DNA of 64,000 bases from Chitinophaga sp. LS1 (GCF_034274695.1 NZ_CP128362.1:1302001-1366000), one strand, 5' to 3'; shown: positions 36,816 to 45,831, numbered from the stretch's first letter. Translations and numbers: made by a program. Notes: generated by a model from the sequence alone, not told the origin.

Positions 36816-37319
36816 TTAAAATAAAGGCTCCTCATCCTGCCTGTTCTTCCACTGCTTCAGGAAGTTATAAGAGAGCAATACATTTGTAACAATTATTACT
36901 CCAATCAGGATAAAAAATACAGACATAGGGCTCAGCATGGCTCTCATCTTTCCCTGCTCACTGGTGGGGAGTTGTTTGATCACATCTTCCAACGGACCCA
37001 GGTTACCAGTTTTGAGCAGCAGAAACAGGGATAAGCCTGCCAATGCAATATATCCACCTACAAAGATGCTGATGCCACCAATGATCCGGATACCACCCGG
37101 CGTACTTTCTTTCAATACCATATTACGATCTAACAGCGCTTTTTGCAGATGGAGTGATAATATAGCATGAATTAAAATAGCTCCTAAAAAGATGCCGGCA
37201 GAAAGGATCATCAGGCTACCAGTGGTGAACAGTGTGATCACAAGTCCCATCAGAAAGAAGGTCGAGAACATGATATTAACAGCAGTGAGTCCTCTGAATA
37301 ATTTAAACTTTAAAGTCAT
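36816..37319 (-). CDS. Small membrane protein, four helices
   Basis: A 167-residue protein with four hydrophobic helices (about 15-37, 39-58, 80-104, 132-153), the first containing IMFSTFFLMGLVITLF and the last FFILIGVIIVTNVLLSY. A short periplasmic or cytosolic loop lies between helices 3 and 4 (LEDVIKQLPTSEQGKMRAML). No family recognised. It lies 18 bp upstream of rarA in the same direction, so it may share its transcript. Confidence 0.65.
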   Translation of the reverse strand: MTLKFKLFRGLTAVNIMFSTFFLMGLVITLFTTGSLMILSAGIFLGAILIHAILSLHLQKALLDRNMVLKESTPGGIRIIGGISIFVGGYIALAGLSLFLLLKTGNLGPLEDVIKQLPTSEQGKMRAMLSPMSVFFILIGVIIVTNVLLSYNFLKQWKNRQDEEPLF

Positions 37320-37452
37320 TGATCTCCGGTTTTTCGAGGTACAAACCTACCTAAATCTTCCCTTATAGCAAGATAAAAACAGCCGTCTGTAAAATCCGTA
37401 TCTCACACAATCCGTGATTTAGCTATCTTTAAATACTAAACCTGTTTATTTT

Positions 37453-39510
37453 ATGAAGAGCATTTACGCTTTACAACTATCGTTGTTGGCTGCCATCTCA
37501 TGGACGGCCTGCAACAACAACACCACATCAGAACAGGCGGGGACAAACCAGGACACCCTAAAAATTCCCGCGTTTGACGTAAGTTCCATTGACAGTACTG
37601 TGAATCCCTGCGATGATTTCGACAACTTTGTAAACGGCAACTGGAAGAAAAATAACCCGGTTCCTTCTACAGAAAGCCGTTGGGGCGCATTCAATGTTCT
37701 TGATAAACAGAACAAAGAAATAAGATTGAAAGGCATTATCCTGGACCTGGCCGCTAAAAAAGACCTGAAAAAAGGTACTGAAGAGCAACAGATCTCCGAT
37801 TTCTACCGCTCCTTCTATGATACTGCTACCATCGAAAAACTGGGTATGACCCCGTTACAGCCTTACCTGGATAAGATTAACGCTATCCAGTCACTGGAAG
37901 ACTGGGCAAAAGTATCTGGTGAGCTCCAGACCCTGGGTATCAGCACAGTCGCCACTTTCTATATCGGCGCTGACTCACGTAACAGTAAGATGAATGCTGT
38001 ATACGAGAACCAGGGCGGTCTCAGCCTCGGCGAAAGAAGCTATTATGAAAGAACAGATAGCGCTACCAAAGCGGTTCGCGATGAATTCGTAAAGCATATA
38101 GATAAACAATTCTCTCAGGCAGGTTTCAAAGATGCAAACCCAGGTCAGACGATCCTGGACTTCGAAACCAAACTGGCTAAACTGCAACTCACCAACGTAC
38201 AGCTGCGTGACCCGGTGGCTACTTATAATAAGGTGGCTTTTTCTGAGCTGAAAAAACTGGCTCCGGAATTTAGCTGGGATGGTTATGCCGAAGTACAACA
38301 GGTGAAAGTCGATACCATCATCCTGGAAAACAAGGCATATGTCACCAATTCAGCTAAACTGGTAAAAGCAACTCCGCTGGAAACCCTGAAAACATATGCA
38401 CGCTGGCAGACCCTGTCCCGCTTTGCAGGTTACCTGCCTAAGGCGATCGACCAGGAAAACTTCCATTTCTTTGCAACCGTAATGCGTGGAACCAAAGCAC
38501 AGAAACCTCGTCTGGAACGCGCTATCCGTGCTACTGACGGTACTATGGGCTACCCACTGGGTAAACTGTTTGTAAAACAGTATTTCCCTGAAAGCTCCAA
38601 GCAGAAGGTATCTGAAATGATCGAAAACGTTCGTGCCGTATATGGAGAAAGAGTGGACAGCCTGAAATGGATGAGTGCTGCTACCAAAGAAATGGCGCAC
38701 AAAAAGCTGAAATCCTTCACTTACAAAATCGGTTATCCTGATAAGTGGAAAGATTATTCCAGCATTGATGTGAAACCAGGTACACTGATCGAGAATGTTG
38801 TGGCAGCTACCAACTACAAACACAAGGAAGAGATCGAAAAGATCGGCAAGCCTGTGGATAAGTCAGAGTGGGAAATGACACCACAGACCGTGAATGCGTA
38901 CTACAACCCACTGAACAACGAAGTCGTATTCCCGGCTGGTATTCTGCAACCTCCATTCTTCAATGCAGATGCAGACGATGCGATCAACTATGGTGGCATC
39001 ATTGCGGTAATCGGGCATGAGTTTACCCATGGCTTTGATGACCAGGGTTCACAGTTCGATGCAGAAGGTAACCTGACTAACTGGTGGACGCCTGAAGATC
39101 GTAAGAACTTCATGACACTGGCTAACCGTTATATCCGTTATTTCAACGGTATCGAGGTATTGCCTGGCTTCCATATCAATGGAGCACTGACAATCGGTGA
39201 GAACATCGCAGATTTGGGTGGTCTGACACTGGCTTACCATGCACTGGAAAAATCCCTGAAGGGTAAACCGGAACCTGCAAAGATTGATGGATATACCTGG
39301 CAACAGCGTTTCTTCCTGGGTTGGGCACAGGTATGGCATGGCAACAGTACAGAAGCTGCGCTGCGCAACCAGGTGCAGACAGATCCACACTCACCGGCTA
39401 CCAGCCGCATAGATGGCCCGCTGCCTCATCTGAAAGAATTCAATGATGCATGGGGATGTACTGGTGGTAAAATGAAACTGGCAGATACTGCGAGAGTAGT
39501 AATCTGGTAA
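37453..39510 (+). CDS. M13-family zinc metallopeptidase (PepO/neprilysin type), lipoprotein
   Basis: A peptidase of small peptides, here probably tethered in the periplasm or outer membrane: signal and lipobox (ISWTAC, Cys at about 20). The M13 N-terminal domain starts DSTVNPCDDFDNFVNGNW. The active site is H522-E523-F-T-H526 (VIGHEFTHGFDDQGSQFD), the third zinc ligand is E583 in GENIADLGG, and the substrate-contact motif NAYYNP is present. Length 685 is usual. Monocistronic, ending in the hairpin at 39531. Confidence 0.95.
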   Translation: MKSIYALQLSLLAAISWTACNNNTTSEQAGTNQDTLKIPAFDVSSIDSTVNPCDDFDNFVNGNWKKNNPVPSTESRWGAFNVLDKQNKEIRLKGIILDLAAKKDLKKGTEEQQISDFYRSFYDTATIEKLGMTPLQPYLDKINAIQSLEDWAKVSGELQTLGISTVATFYIGADSRNSKMNAVYENQGGLSLGERSYYERTDSATKAVRDEFVKHIDKQFSQAGFKDANPGQTILDFETKLAKLQLTNVQLRDPVATYNKVAFSELKKLAPEFSWDGYAEVQQVKVDTIILENKAYVTNSAKLVKATPLETLKTYARWQTLSRFAGYLPKAIDQENFHFFATVMRGTKAQKPRLERAIRATDGTMGYPLGKLFVKQYFPESSKQKVSEMIENVRAVYGERVDSLKWMSAATKEMAHKKLKSFTYKIGYPDKWKDYSSIDVKPGTLIENVVAATNYKHKEEIEKIGKPVDKSEWEMTPQTVNAYYNPLNNEVVFPAGILQPPFFNADADDAINYGGIIAVIGHEFTHGFDDQGSQFDAEGNLTNWWTPEDRKNFMTLANRYIRYFNGIEVLPGFHINGALTIGENIADLGGLTLAYHALEKSLKGKPEPAKIDGYTWQQRFFLGWAQVWHGNSTEAALRNQVQTDPHSPATSRIDGPLPHLKEFNDAWGCTGGKMKLADTARVVIW

Positions 39511-39530
39511 TTTAATAACTTCTCTATTTC

Positions 39531-39568
39531 AAAAAAGCTTTTGCCGGTGGCAAAAGCTTTTTTTTTGT
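39531..39568 (+). terminator. Terminator of the M13 peptidase gene
   Basis: AAAGCTTTTGCC and GGCAAAAGCTTT form a 12-bp stem, then an eight-T run. Confidence 0.9.
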
Positions 39569-39575
39569 AATTTTG
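39568..39575 (+). promoter_or_regulatory. -7 promoter element for the 39610 gene
   Basis: TAATTTTG matches TAnnTTTG exactly, 35 bp before the ATG and right behind the preceding terminator. Confidence 0.5.
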
Positions 39576-39609
39576 GGTATCCTTTCACCAGATGTAAATA
39601 TAGATCCAT

Positions 39610-39828
39610 ATGACAGGCATCTTCAGACAATACCGCACGGAATTACGCAACATCTTCATCTTAGCATTGGTCGTACTCGCTGTACCTTACCTCCCGGCTT
39701 TTGCTGATCTGGCATTGACCGCCAAGGGGTTGATTATAACAACCGCTATCATGGGTAGCCTGGTGCTGGCCATGATCATCAAACTTTACTTTCGCGTATT
39801 AGTGTTGCGTATCACCAAAGAAAACTAA
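39610..39828 (+). CDS. Small two-helix membrane protein
   Basis: A 72-residue protein with two hydrophobic stretches (NIFILALVVLAVPYLPAF and LIITTAIMGSLVLAMIIK), basic at both ends. No family recognised. It is followed 6 bp later by the YHS lipoprotein in the same direction and has its own -7 box, so the two probably form an operon. Confidence 0.65.
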   Translation: MTGIFRQYRTELRNIFILALVVLAVPYLPAFADLALTAKGLIITTAIMGSLVLAMIIKLYFRVLVLRITKEN

Positions 39829-39834
39829 CACCTG

Positions 39835-40146
39835 ATGAAAAAGATCTCTATAGTATTCGCAACGATAGCAGCAGGTGTATTTTTTGCCTGCAATCAACCA
39901 TCTTCTGAGAAAGCTGCCGCAAAGGCAGACTCCGCAATGAGCACTGTCACTCAGCCAGCTGAGGATACGACAGCTTTGCAGCCGATCGCAGGAAAAGTGG
40001 GTGATCCGGTGTGTGGCATGCCTTATGATACTACGTACCATGAATTTAGCGTTTATAAGAATGATACAGTGCATTTTTGCTCTCCAACCTGTAAAAGGGT
40101 ATTCGATAAGAATCCGGAGAAATATGCAGCTAAACTGGGTCTGTAA
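39835..40146 (+). CDS. YHS-domain lipoprotein
   Basis: A 103-residue lipoprotein (AAGVFFAC, Cys at about 19), an Ala/Ser-rich linker, then a YHS domain: DPVCGMPYDTTYHEFSVYKN and HFCSPTCKRVFDKNPEKY. The two-Cys plus Cys arrangement is typical of YHS domains, which bind metals such as copper and often accompany heavy-metal ATPases. No metal transporter is present nearby, so the role is inferred from the domain only. Confidence 0.85.
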   Translation: MKKISIVFATIAAGVFFACNQPSSEKAAAKADSAMSTVTQPAEDTTALQPIAGKVGDPVCGMPYDTTYHEFSVYKNDTVHFCSPTCKRVFDKNPEKYAAKLGL

Positions 40147-40396
40147 GGATCCATATAGAATTTAGTATACTTACCGACGTTGGGAATTATTTCCGGCGGA
40201 GAGAGATGTCATAAAGCCCCTTTTGAAGATCATGGGAGTAACTCCCTTGAAGCACATAAGCATTTTTGAGCATAACACACTGATTGTCAATCAGGCTTTA
40301 ACATTTCCAAATCGACCAGCCGCCTTTTTTCGTCTCCAACCCGATGTAACTTCTTATAGTATTTCGCGTTCTAATTGATCATACAAATACGTGCGC
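40147..40396. other. Intergenic region, 250 bp
   Basis: It contains small self-complementary stretches (GGGAGTAACTCCC, GATTGTCAATC) but no coding pattern or strong terminator. Confidence 0.4.
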
Positions 40397-40798
40397 ATGA
40401 GATCTATATTTACGTGGCTGCTGCTACTCACGTTCTTCTGCAGCTGTGAAAAAAATGATACGGAGGCAACGCCTTCTATCGATGTGACCGGTTCCTGGGA
40501 ACTGGCCGCCAGTATGAAACAGCCTGATACAACCTGGCAGGCGGTTGCTGCTGCGGATTCTGCAACGTATTCTTTTGATGCAAACGGACAGGTCTCCTAT
40601 TCGACTAAATCATGGCGTACTACAGGCACCTATAAAGTGATTGCTGATGGGAGCAAGGTAAAGCTCATTATCAGTACGGATTCTTTGTCTCAATATCTGG
40701 AGGTGGAGAAGACGAGTGATTCTACGATCCGTGTGGATGACTGGTTAAAGGCGGTGAATAAGGGCTATACCAGTAAGCGGTTTGTCAGGGTTTTTTAA
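40397..40798 (+). CDS. Small lipocalin-like lipoprotein
   Basis: A 133-residue protein with a lipobox (LTFFCSC, Cys at about 17) followed by VTGSWELAASMKQPDTTWQ, TYSFDANGQVSYST and GTYKVIADGSKVKLII. This 'TG.W.L......Y.F...G......G.Y.......L' pattern is that of small lipocalin-like beta-barrel lipoproteins of Bacteroidota. Ligand unknown. The ATG at 40397 is preferred over a GTG at 40391. Confidence 0.65.
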   Translation: MRSIFTWLLLLTFFCSCEKNDTEATPSIDVTGSWELAASMKQPDTTWQAVAAADSATYSFDANGQVSYSTKSWRTTGTYKVIADGSKVKLIISTDSLSQYLEVEKTSDSTIRVDDWLKAVNKGYTSKRFVRVF

Positions 40799-40955
40799 AA
40801 GAAACATCCCGGGATAATTCCCGGGACGGTCAGTTAAACAGCTTATGAAAATCTACGCTTACGTTCAGATTATTAAACTGAAGGTCGGTAGTTAATATTA
40901 TGACAGTGTTACCAGAGGATTACCAACGTATTAACAATTAGTTGTAGCGACATAT

Positions 40956-41124
40956 ATGAGATTTGACAAGGTTTCTCCAACAGCCGCCCTTGCTCCTTAT
41001 ATTAAATACAATGATCGCAGAGAATACGCAGGCTGAGCAGTATACAGTTTTTTCTTCTACAAGATTAGGTTTCAGAACAGGGGATCTTTGGTTCAGGTCA
41101 AAGGTGTCATGGATCTTTGTATAA
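40956..41124 (+). pseudogene. N-terminal scrap of an AraC-family regulator
   Basis: An ATG at 40956 gives MRFDKVSPTAALAPYIKY. The next frame continues MIAENTQAEQYTVFSSTRLG, then FRTGDLWF, to a stop at 41124. This is the usual beginning of the sensory half of Bacteroidota AraC regulators ('P...L.PYIKY....E......y.v.PS..l...f'). The rest, including the two DNA-binding helix-turn-helix motifs, is absent. Confidence 0.5.
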
Positions 41125-41136
41125 ATTACTATAGCA

Positions 41137-41526
41137 ATGTTTACATTACAAGAGATTAAAAATGCACATGCAAAGGTGAAATCGGGAGCTGATTTTCCTC
41201 AGTATATCAGGGATTTGAAAGTGCTGGGAGTGGTGAGGTATGAGACGTATGTGTCAGATGGGCATACGAGTTATTATAGTGAGAATGGGGGGACGGTTAT
41301 TTCTGAGGAAAAGTATGATTTTTTGGAAGTGGAAAAAGTGAGTAATATTTCTGGTTTTAAGAATGGTTTGAAGGAGCATCAGGAGGGGAAGAGTGATTAC
41401 ATGGGGTTTTGTAGGATGTGTGCGGAGAGTGGGGTAGAGAAGTGGGTGGTGAGTATAGGGGAGATGAGGTGTAGTTATTTTGATGTGGAGGGGGGAATGA
41501 TGGTGGAGGAGAGGATACCGGAATAA
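41137..41526 (+). CDS. DUF1398-family protein
   Basis: A 129-residue protein matching the DUF1398 (YbcV-like) pattern: MFTLQEIKNAHAKVKSGADF, PQYIRDLKVLGVVRYETYV, DGHTSYY and GVEKWVVSIGEMRCSYFD near the end. The function of this family is not known. The coding strand is unusually G- and T-rich with very little C in the second half (codons GGG, GTG and AGG dominate), unlike the neighbours. The -7 box of the first ncRNA candidate follows 12 bp after the stop. Confidence 0.8.
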   Translation: MFTLQEIKNAHAKVKSGADFPQYIRDLKVLGVVRYETYVSDGHTSYYSENGGTVISEEKYDFLEVEKVSNISGFKNGLKEHQEGKSDYMGFCRMCAESGVEKWVVSIGEMRCSYFDVEGGMMVEERIPE

Positions 41527-41537
41527 GGAAAATGGTT

Positions 41538-41545
41538 TATATTTG
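41538..41545 (+). promoter_or_regulatory. -7 promoter element of ncRNA candidate A
   Basis: TATATTTG is an exact TAnnTTTG match, predicting a transcript start near 41552. No TTTG-like -33 element is seen. Confidence 0.55.
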
Positions 41546-41551
41546 TGAAGA

Positions 41552-41687
41552 CTAAAAAGCCAGGTGCTACGAACACCCGGCAGGTGGCTTCAGAAAAATA
41601 ATTTCCATAAAGCCATTAGTTTTAAGCCGAACTCGACCAATTTGGTGAGACCGTCCAGGGTAACTAAAAACCGGGACGGTTTTTTTG
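41552..41687 (+). ncRNA. Candidate structured RNA, copy A
   Basis: About 136 nt between a -7 box and an intrinsic terminator. The first hairpin pairs AAGCCA with TGGCTT around GGTG...CACC. A central hairpin CTCGACCAATTTGGTGAG and a terminator stem ACCGTCC/GGACGGT (41650-41680) with seven T follow. It aligns along its length with copy B 560 bp away: GAACACCCGG, TTTCCATAA, AGTTTT, ACCAATTTGGTGA and TCCAGGGTAACTA correspond to the same blocks in B. A short hairpin GGCTG-TTTTTAT-CAGCC (41708-41724) follows, as in B. No open frame longer than chance. The function is unknown. It might be a regulatory sRNA or part of a mobile element. Confidence 0.6.
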
Positions 41688-41724
41688 TGTTTTTCATAAT
41701 ATATACAGGCTGTTTTTATCAGCC

Positions 41725-42095
41725 GCCTCACCGCAGAAAAAGCCGCAAGGCGGCTAACTACATTGTTATATATTACCAGCTATTAATCGCTACTTCAATA
41801 ACTCTGATTCGTAGTCATTACTACAAATCTATCGCAAATTACTATACGAGAAATACTCAATTTTATGGATCAAAATGAAGTACAATCACTCCGCATGAGC
41901 ACTCGCCAATCCTTTGTAGACAAGGGTTTATCAGCATATACATTTGAGAATTATTACATCATTTTTTGAATCATTTGGACACACATATTCAATGTAATTT
42001 TCTCAAAAAAAATAATGCGCGGATTATATTAAGAATGGGAGGACGATCAATTTTTATAAAGAATGTAAGGAAGATTTCGGAATAGTAAAATGTTG
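41725..42095. other. Spacer between the two ncRNA candidates
   Basis: About 370 bp, AT-rich. A hairpin GCCGC-AA-GGCGGC lies near 41737. No coding pattern recognised. Confidence 0.4.
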
Positions 42096-42103
42096 TAAAT
42101 TTG
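42096..42103 (+). promoter_or_regulatory. -7 promoter element of ncRNA candidate B
   Basis: TAAATTTG matches TAnnTTTG exactly. The distance from it to the block AACACCCGG is 28 nt, against 27 nt in copy A. Confidence 0.55.
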
Positions 42104-42109
42104 AATTAA

Positions 42110-42257
42110 TAAAAATACCCGGATGCGGCTAACACCCGGATATTCTTTTGGTCTAGTGAAACATTTTCCACAATACCGCAAGTTTTGTGACTACGTCCAC
42201 CACTTTTGTGATGCCTTCCAGGGAACTACTAGAAACCCTGGAAGGTTTTCTTTTTTT
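42110..42257 (+). ncRNA. Candidate structured RNA, copy B
   Basis: About 148 nt. It shares with copy A the blocks AACACCCGG, TTTCCACAA, AAGTTTTGTG, CCACTTTTGTGA and TCCAGGGAACTA in the same order. The terminator CCTTCCAGGG/CCCTGGAAGG (42214-42245) is a perfect 10-bp stem with a T tract. Its sequence differs from that of copy A on both arms, so pairing is kept while bases changed. The trailing hairpin GGCTG-TTTTAT-CAGCC (42276-42291) is also shared. It ends tail-to-tail with the TonB-receptor gene. Confidence 0.6.
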
Positions 42258-42305
42258 ATTCATGGTAAAAGAACCGGCTGTTTTATCAGCCGATTTCCAC
42301 AAAAA

Positions 42306-42333
42306 AAGGGCGTATCATAAGATACGCCCTTCG
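42306..42333. terminator. Terminator of the TonB-receptor gene at 42355
   Basis: AAGGGCGTATC and GATACGCCCTT, an 11-bp perfect stem with an A/T-rich flank. Confidence 0.8.
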
Positions 42334-42354
42334 ACTTTTACATACTTTATCTAA

Positions 42355-45300
42355 TTAGAAACTATACCTCAAACCTAACTGCATCTGATGTCTGCTCGAA
42401 AAGAAATCCTTTGAATAAGGAGTTCCTGGATTAGTCCATGTATAAACAGGATTTGTAGTCGCTGAACCAGCAGTCGCAGTCTTCAAACCTACACTCGCTG
42501 TTGAGTTGAATGTATTCGGAGAGAAGTACTGTATACCCCAATTCTTATTAATCAAATTCGTCACATTCACGATATCATAAGTAAGCGTGATTGTATGCAG
42601 CGTCTTACCACTCTTGAAATTGAAATCCTGTGTGAAACGGAAGTCAGCAGAAGTATTCCAGGGTGTACGACCACCATTACGTTCTGTAAACTCACCCTTA
42701 CGTGTCTTCAGATACTTATTACCATCTACATAAGCAAAGAATGCATCTGCCATATCCTGATTAGCAGCAGTGAAGAAAGTACGAGCCTCTGCCTGATCCT
42801 TTGGAATATACACCAGACTTACCTGCTGTGGAGTACCCTGAATTGTACTGTTCACAAATCCGTAAGAGAAAGGAACACCAGAAGATGTATTAAAGAACAC
42901 TGCAAAGGTTGCTACCCAACGATTCTCCTTAGTCCAGTCAACTTTGTAAGTAGTTGTCGCAACGATACGATGACGGATATCAAAGTTAGAATAAGCCAGA
43001 CCAGGATTGTTAGGACTCAGTGCCTGATTCAGCTGCCAGTTAGACTCCATTGAGTTACGGATACCATTGGTGATATCTTTAGACTGACCATAAGTATACG
43101 CTACACTTGCATTCAGACCAAACTTCCATGTCTTGTTTGCCTGACCTGTAATGCTGTAACGGTAACCCTTCTTAGTATTTGATAACAGATAAGCGTTCGT
43201 ATATTTAGAGTTGATCTTAGCACCAGTATAGATTGGCTGCTGGTGTTTAGTATCATAAGGCAGATAATAAGGATTATCAACCAGGTTTACCTGCTGGAAT
43301 TTCAGATCGTTGATAGTCTTTGTATAAATACCTTCTACAGTGAAACGCCATTGGTTCTGTGTAGAATAATCCAACGCTAAGCTGCTTCTCCACATAGATG
43401 GCATCTTAAAGTTGTTGTCGATCATATCCACCTGTGTAGCACCAGTTGCATCATGTACATCTACACCCTGTGCAGTCACAAACTGTGCAGCACCCTGGCT
43501 GTTCACCTTTACAGGATTAGAACCAGTAGCAGGAGCATCGCTGGCGCTTGTATAACCGAATTTCTTATCGTACGCGCCATAAGTTACACCATTGTTGTAG
43601 TAAGCGTAACCTAACCATGCGAAAGGAATACGACCGGTGAAGATACCAGTACCACCACGCAGGATCAGACTCTGATCGCCATTGATGTCGAAGTTGAAAC
43701 CTAAGCGTGGAGAGATCTGTACGTTATTCAGGTACTTGTTCTTGATATCGCTTGGTTTGGTATACGTATAAGTAGTACCATAATTTGCATCTACAGGAGC
43801 ACCAGTTGTTTTCACGCTCAGCGGTTGCTTGTTAGGCAGGCTGGTATAATCTAAACGCACACCAGGAGTCAGTTTGAAACGGTCAGTGATCTGGATCTCA
43901 TCCTGTGCATAGATAGAGTACAGGTTGATCTTGAACGCTGCTGGTGGGTGAGACATGATATAATCACGTGAGTTATCAGTGTAGTTGAAGTTACCACGTA
44001 CACGACTTGGCTGATCAGCCAGGAAAGAAGCAATGCTGCTGTAGTCAACACGGCCATTCCAGGAGTTTACGAAACCATAAGTAATGTTGTAAAACTCGTT
44101 GTGTGTACCGATATTGATGTTATGTCTGCCTTTGAAGATGTTCACGTTATCGGTGAATTCAAAGGTCTTTTGTTTCATGTTGAAGATAGCCGCTTCACGG
44201 TCAGTACCTAAGAAGATAGTACCACCATTGCTCGCGATCTGGATCTGAGGCAGTGAAGGATCAGACAGTGGATCACGGTAATCATGAACACTGCTATAAC
44301 CCAGGATCAAACTGTTTGACACCGTGTTGTTGAAATGGCTTTTCAATTCAGCAACTGTTGATGTCTGGTTGTTGGTTTGTTTGTAATCAATACCGCTGAA
44401 ACGGAAGTTCTGTTGGTCACGCTCCAGGTTAGTCGCTTCAGAGAAGATGGTATTGTTACGGATAGACAGCTGGTGTTTGTCGTTGATATTCCAGTCTAAA
44501 CGGTTAAAGAACTTAGTAGAGTTGGAATAGATATTATAGTTACCGTAAGTACCTGCGTTGTATTTACCAGTTTTATCCACATCCAGTGCACTCATGTGAT
44601 CAGAGATCTGTTTAGCCTGATCAGCAGTCAGCAAGGTCATGTCGGAAGAGCCAGCAGCAAGGATCACAGGATCCTGACGACGGGTGATCTCTTCGTTGGT
44701 AAAGAAGAACAATTTGTCTTTGATGATTGGGAAACCAACACGTACACCTGTCTGGTATTCGTGGAAGCTGGAAGGCTCTTTAGAACCATCACCTGCGTTG
44801 TTTTTACCAATCATTGCTGCATTACGACCGAAAGCGTAAATGGAAGCATGTACTTCGTTAGTACCGCTACGTGTTACGGCATTGATACTACCACCGAGGA
44901 AGTTACCAATCTTTACGTCGTAAGGAGCCAGGTATACCTGAATGTCCTGAACGGCATCCAGAGAAACCGGGTTCGTACGGGTAGAGCTACCTGGCTGTCC
45001 GGAGCTGTTAGTCTGACCACCCAGAGAAGGGCTAAAGCCGATAGCGTCGTTATTGATAGCACCATCCAGGGTTACGTTGTTATAACGGAAGTTGGAACCC
45101 AGGAAGGAGTTGTTATTACTTTGAGGAGTACCGCGAGTGAAGTCCTGGAAACTACGGTTCAGAGAAGGCAATGTTTTCAAAGCGTTCTGACCTACACGGA
45201 AACCGCCTGGTTTACCAGTGTTGTTGCCTTTTACAACTACTTCGCTCAGTGCAGTAGATTCATCCTGCAACAGGAAGTTGAAGGTTACACTACCCAGTGA

Positions 45301-45597
45301 TAAGTTGATATCAGTTCTTTCTTCCTTCTTAAATCCGATGAAGGTAACGGTGATGGTATAAGGACCACCAGGATTCAGGTTGTTGATCAGGTAACGGCCT
45401 TCGGCGTTAGTTTGTCCACCATATTTAGTACCGGTAGAAGTGTTTACAGCAAGCACTGTTACTCCAGGCAAAGGTTCGCCTTTTGCGCTTACTACCTTAC
45501 CGGTAAGTTGTGACGTAGTAATCTGCGCCTCTACGTTAGTAGCAGCTAGTACAAGGATGCTAAAGATAAAAATTAGTGAAGAGTAAATCTTATTCAC
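42355..45597 (-). CDS. TonB-dependent receptor (Oar-like) with carboxypeptidase-like domain
   Basis: A 1080-residue outer-membrane transporter powered by TonB. Signal peptide (ending NVEAQ), then a CarboxypepD_reg-like domain (LTGKVVSAKGEPLPGVTVLA, GRYLINNLNPGGPYTITVTF), a plug domain (GKPGGFRVGQNALKTLPSLN, FRYNNVTLDGAINNDAIG, LDAVQDIQVYLAPYDVKIG) and a 22-strand-type barrel ending in QMQLGLRYSF (terminal Phe). The layout is that of Oar-like receptors; the substrate is unknown. The promoter at 45615 carries an 11-bp-spaced TTAACA array, so I infer phosphate-limitation control and a phosphorus-containing substrate. Confidence 0.92.
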   Translation of the reverse strand: MNKIYSSLIFIFSILVLAATNVEAQITTSQLTGKVVSAKGEPLPGVTVLAVNTSTGTKYGGQTNAEGRYLINNLNPGGPYTITVTFIGFKKEERTDINLSLGSVTFNFLLQDESTALSEVVVKGNNTGKPGGFRVGQNALKTLPSLNRSFQDFTRGTPQSNNNSFLGSNFRYNNVTLDGAINNDAIGFSPSLGGQTNSSGQPGSSTRTNPVSLDAVQDIQVYLAPYDVKIGNFLGGSINAVTRSGTNEVHASIYAFGRNAAMIGKNNAGDGSKEPSSFHEYQTGVRVGFPIIKDKLFFFTNEEITRRQDPVILAAGSSDMTLLTADQAKQISDHMSALDVDKTGKYNAGTYGNYNIYSNSTKFFNRLDWNINDKHQLSIRNNTIFSEATNLERDQQNFRFSGIDYKQTNNQTSTVAELKSHFNNTVSNSLILGYSSVHDYRDPLSDPSLPQIQIASNGGTIFLGTDREAAIFNMKQKTFEFTDNVNIFKGRHNINIGTHNEFYNITYGFVNSWNGRVDYSSIASFLADQPSRVRGNFNYTDNSRDYIMSHPPAAFKINLYSIYAQDEIQITDRFKLTPGVRLDYTSLPNKQPLSVKTTGAPVDANYGTTYTYTKPSDIKNKYLNNVQISPRLGFNFDINGDQSLILRGGTGIFTGRIPFAWLGYAYYNNGVTYGAYDKKFGYTSASDAPATGSNPVKVNSQGAAQFVTAQGVDVHDATGATQVDMIDNNFKMPSMWRSSLALDYSTQNQWRFTVEGIYTKTINDLKFQQVNLVDNPYYLPYDTKHQQPIYTGAKINSKYTNAYLLSNTKKGYRYSITGQANKTWKFGLNASVAYTYGQSKDITNGIRNSMESNWQLNQALSPNNPGLAYSNFDIRHRIVATTTYKVDWTKENRWVATFAVFFNTSSGVPFSYGFVNSTIQGTPQQVSLVYIPKDQAEARTFFTAANQDMADAFFAYVDGNKYLKTRKGEFTERNGGRTPWNTSADFRFTQDFNFKSGKTLHTITLTYDIVNVTNLINKNWGIQYFSPNTFNSTASVGLKTATAGSATTNPVYTWTNPGTPYSKDFFSSRHQMQLGLRYSF

Positions 45598-45614
45598 GTC
45601 TGTTAAATTTGACG

Positions 45615-45622
45615 CAAACGTA
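45615..45622 (-). promoter_or_regulatory. -7 element of the 42355-45597 receptor gene
   Basis: The reverse strand reads TACGTTTG (TAnnTTTG), predicting a start near 45608, just 11 nt before the ATG. Confidence 0.6.
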
Positions 45623-45642
45623 TCTCCGTAACATTACGCGTG

Positions 45643-45670
45643 TGTTAACACAATATTAAATTAATGTTAA
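45643..45670 (-). promoter_or_regulatory. Pho-box-like direct repeats before the receptor gene
   Basis: On the reverse strand TTAACA, TTAATA and TTAACA start at 45670, 45659 and 45648, exactly 11 bp apart. The last lies 26 nt before the start of the -7 element. Confidence 0.6.
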
Positions 45671-45831
45671 CGAGCGCATGTAGCACTATGTACCAACGAA
45701 TTACAAATGTATTCGATGATAATTTGTGGAAAATAATTTAAAAAGTGGCGTGTATAGCAAGCCATCACTCAGGTGCGGATAAGAAGAATTAGTTCGTTCG
45801 CTATAGGTATTCTCTTAGTTCGCAATATGTT

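Noticed and set aside
41564..41878. 104-codon forward open frame across ncRNA copy A
   Set aside because: It runs through the terminator hairpin and has no protein pattern. The conserved blocks ignore the codon frame when compared with copy B.
44596..45300. 234-codon forward open frame opposite the TonB receptor
   Set aside because: Shadow of the plug domain coding region; rich in Thr/Val/Cys with no domain.
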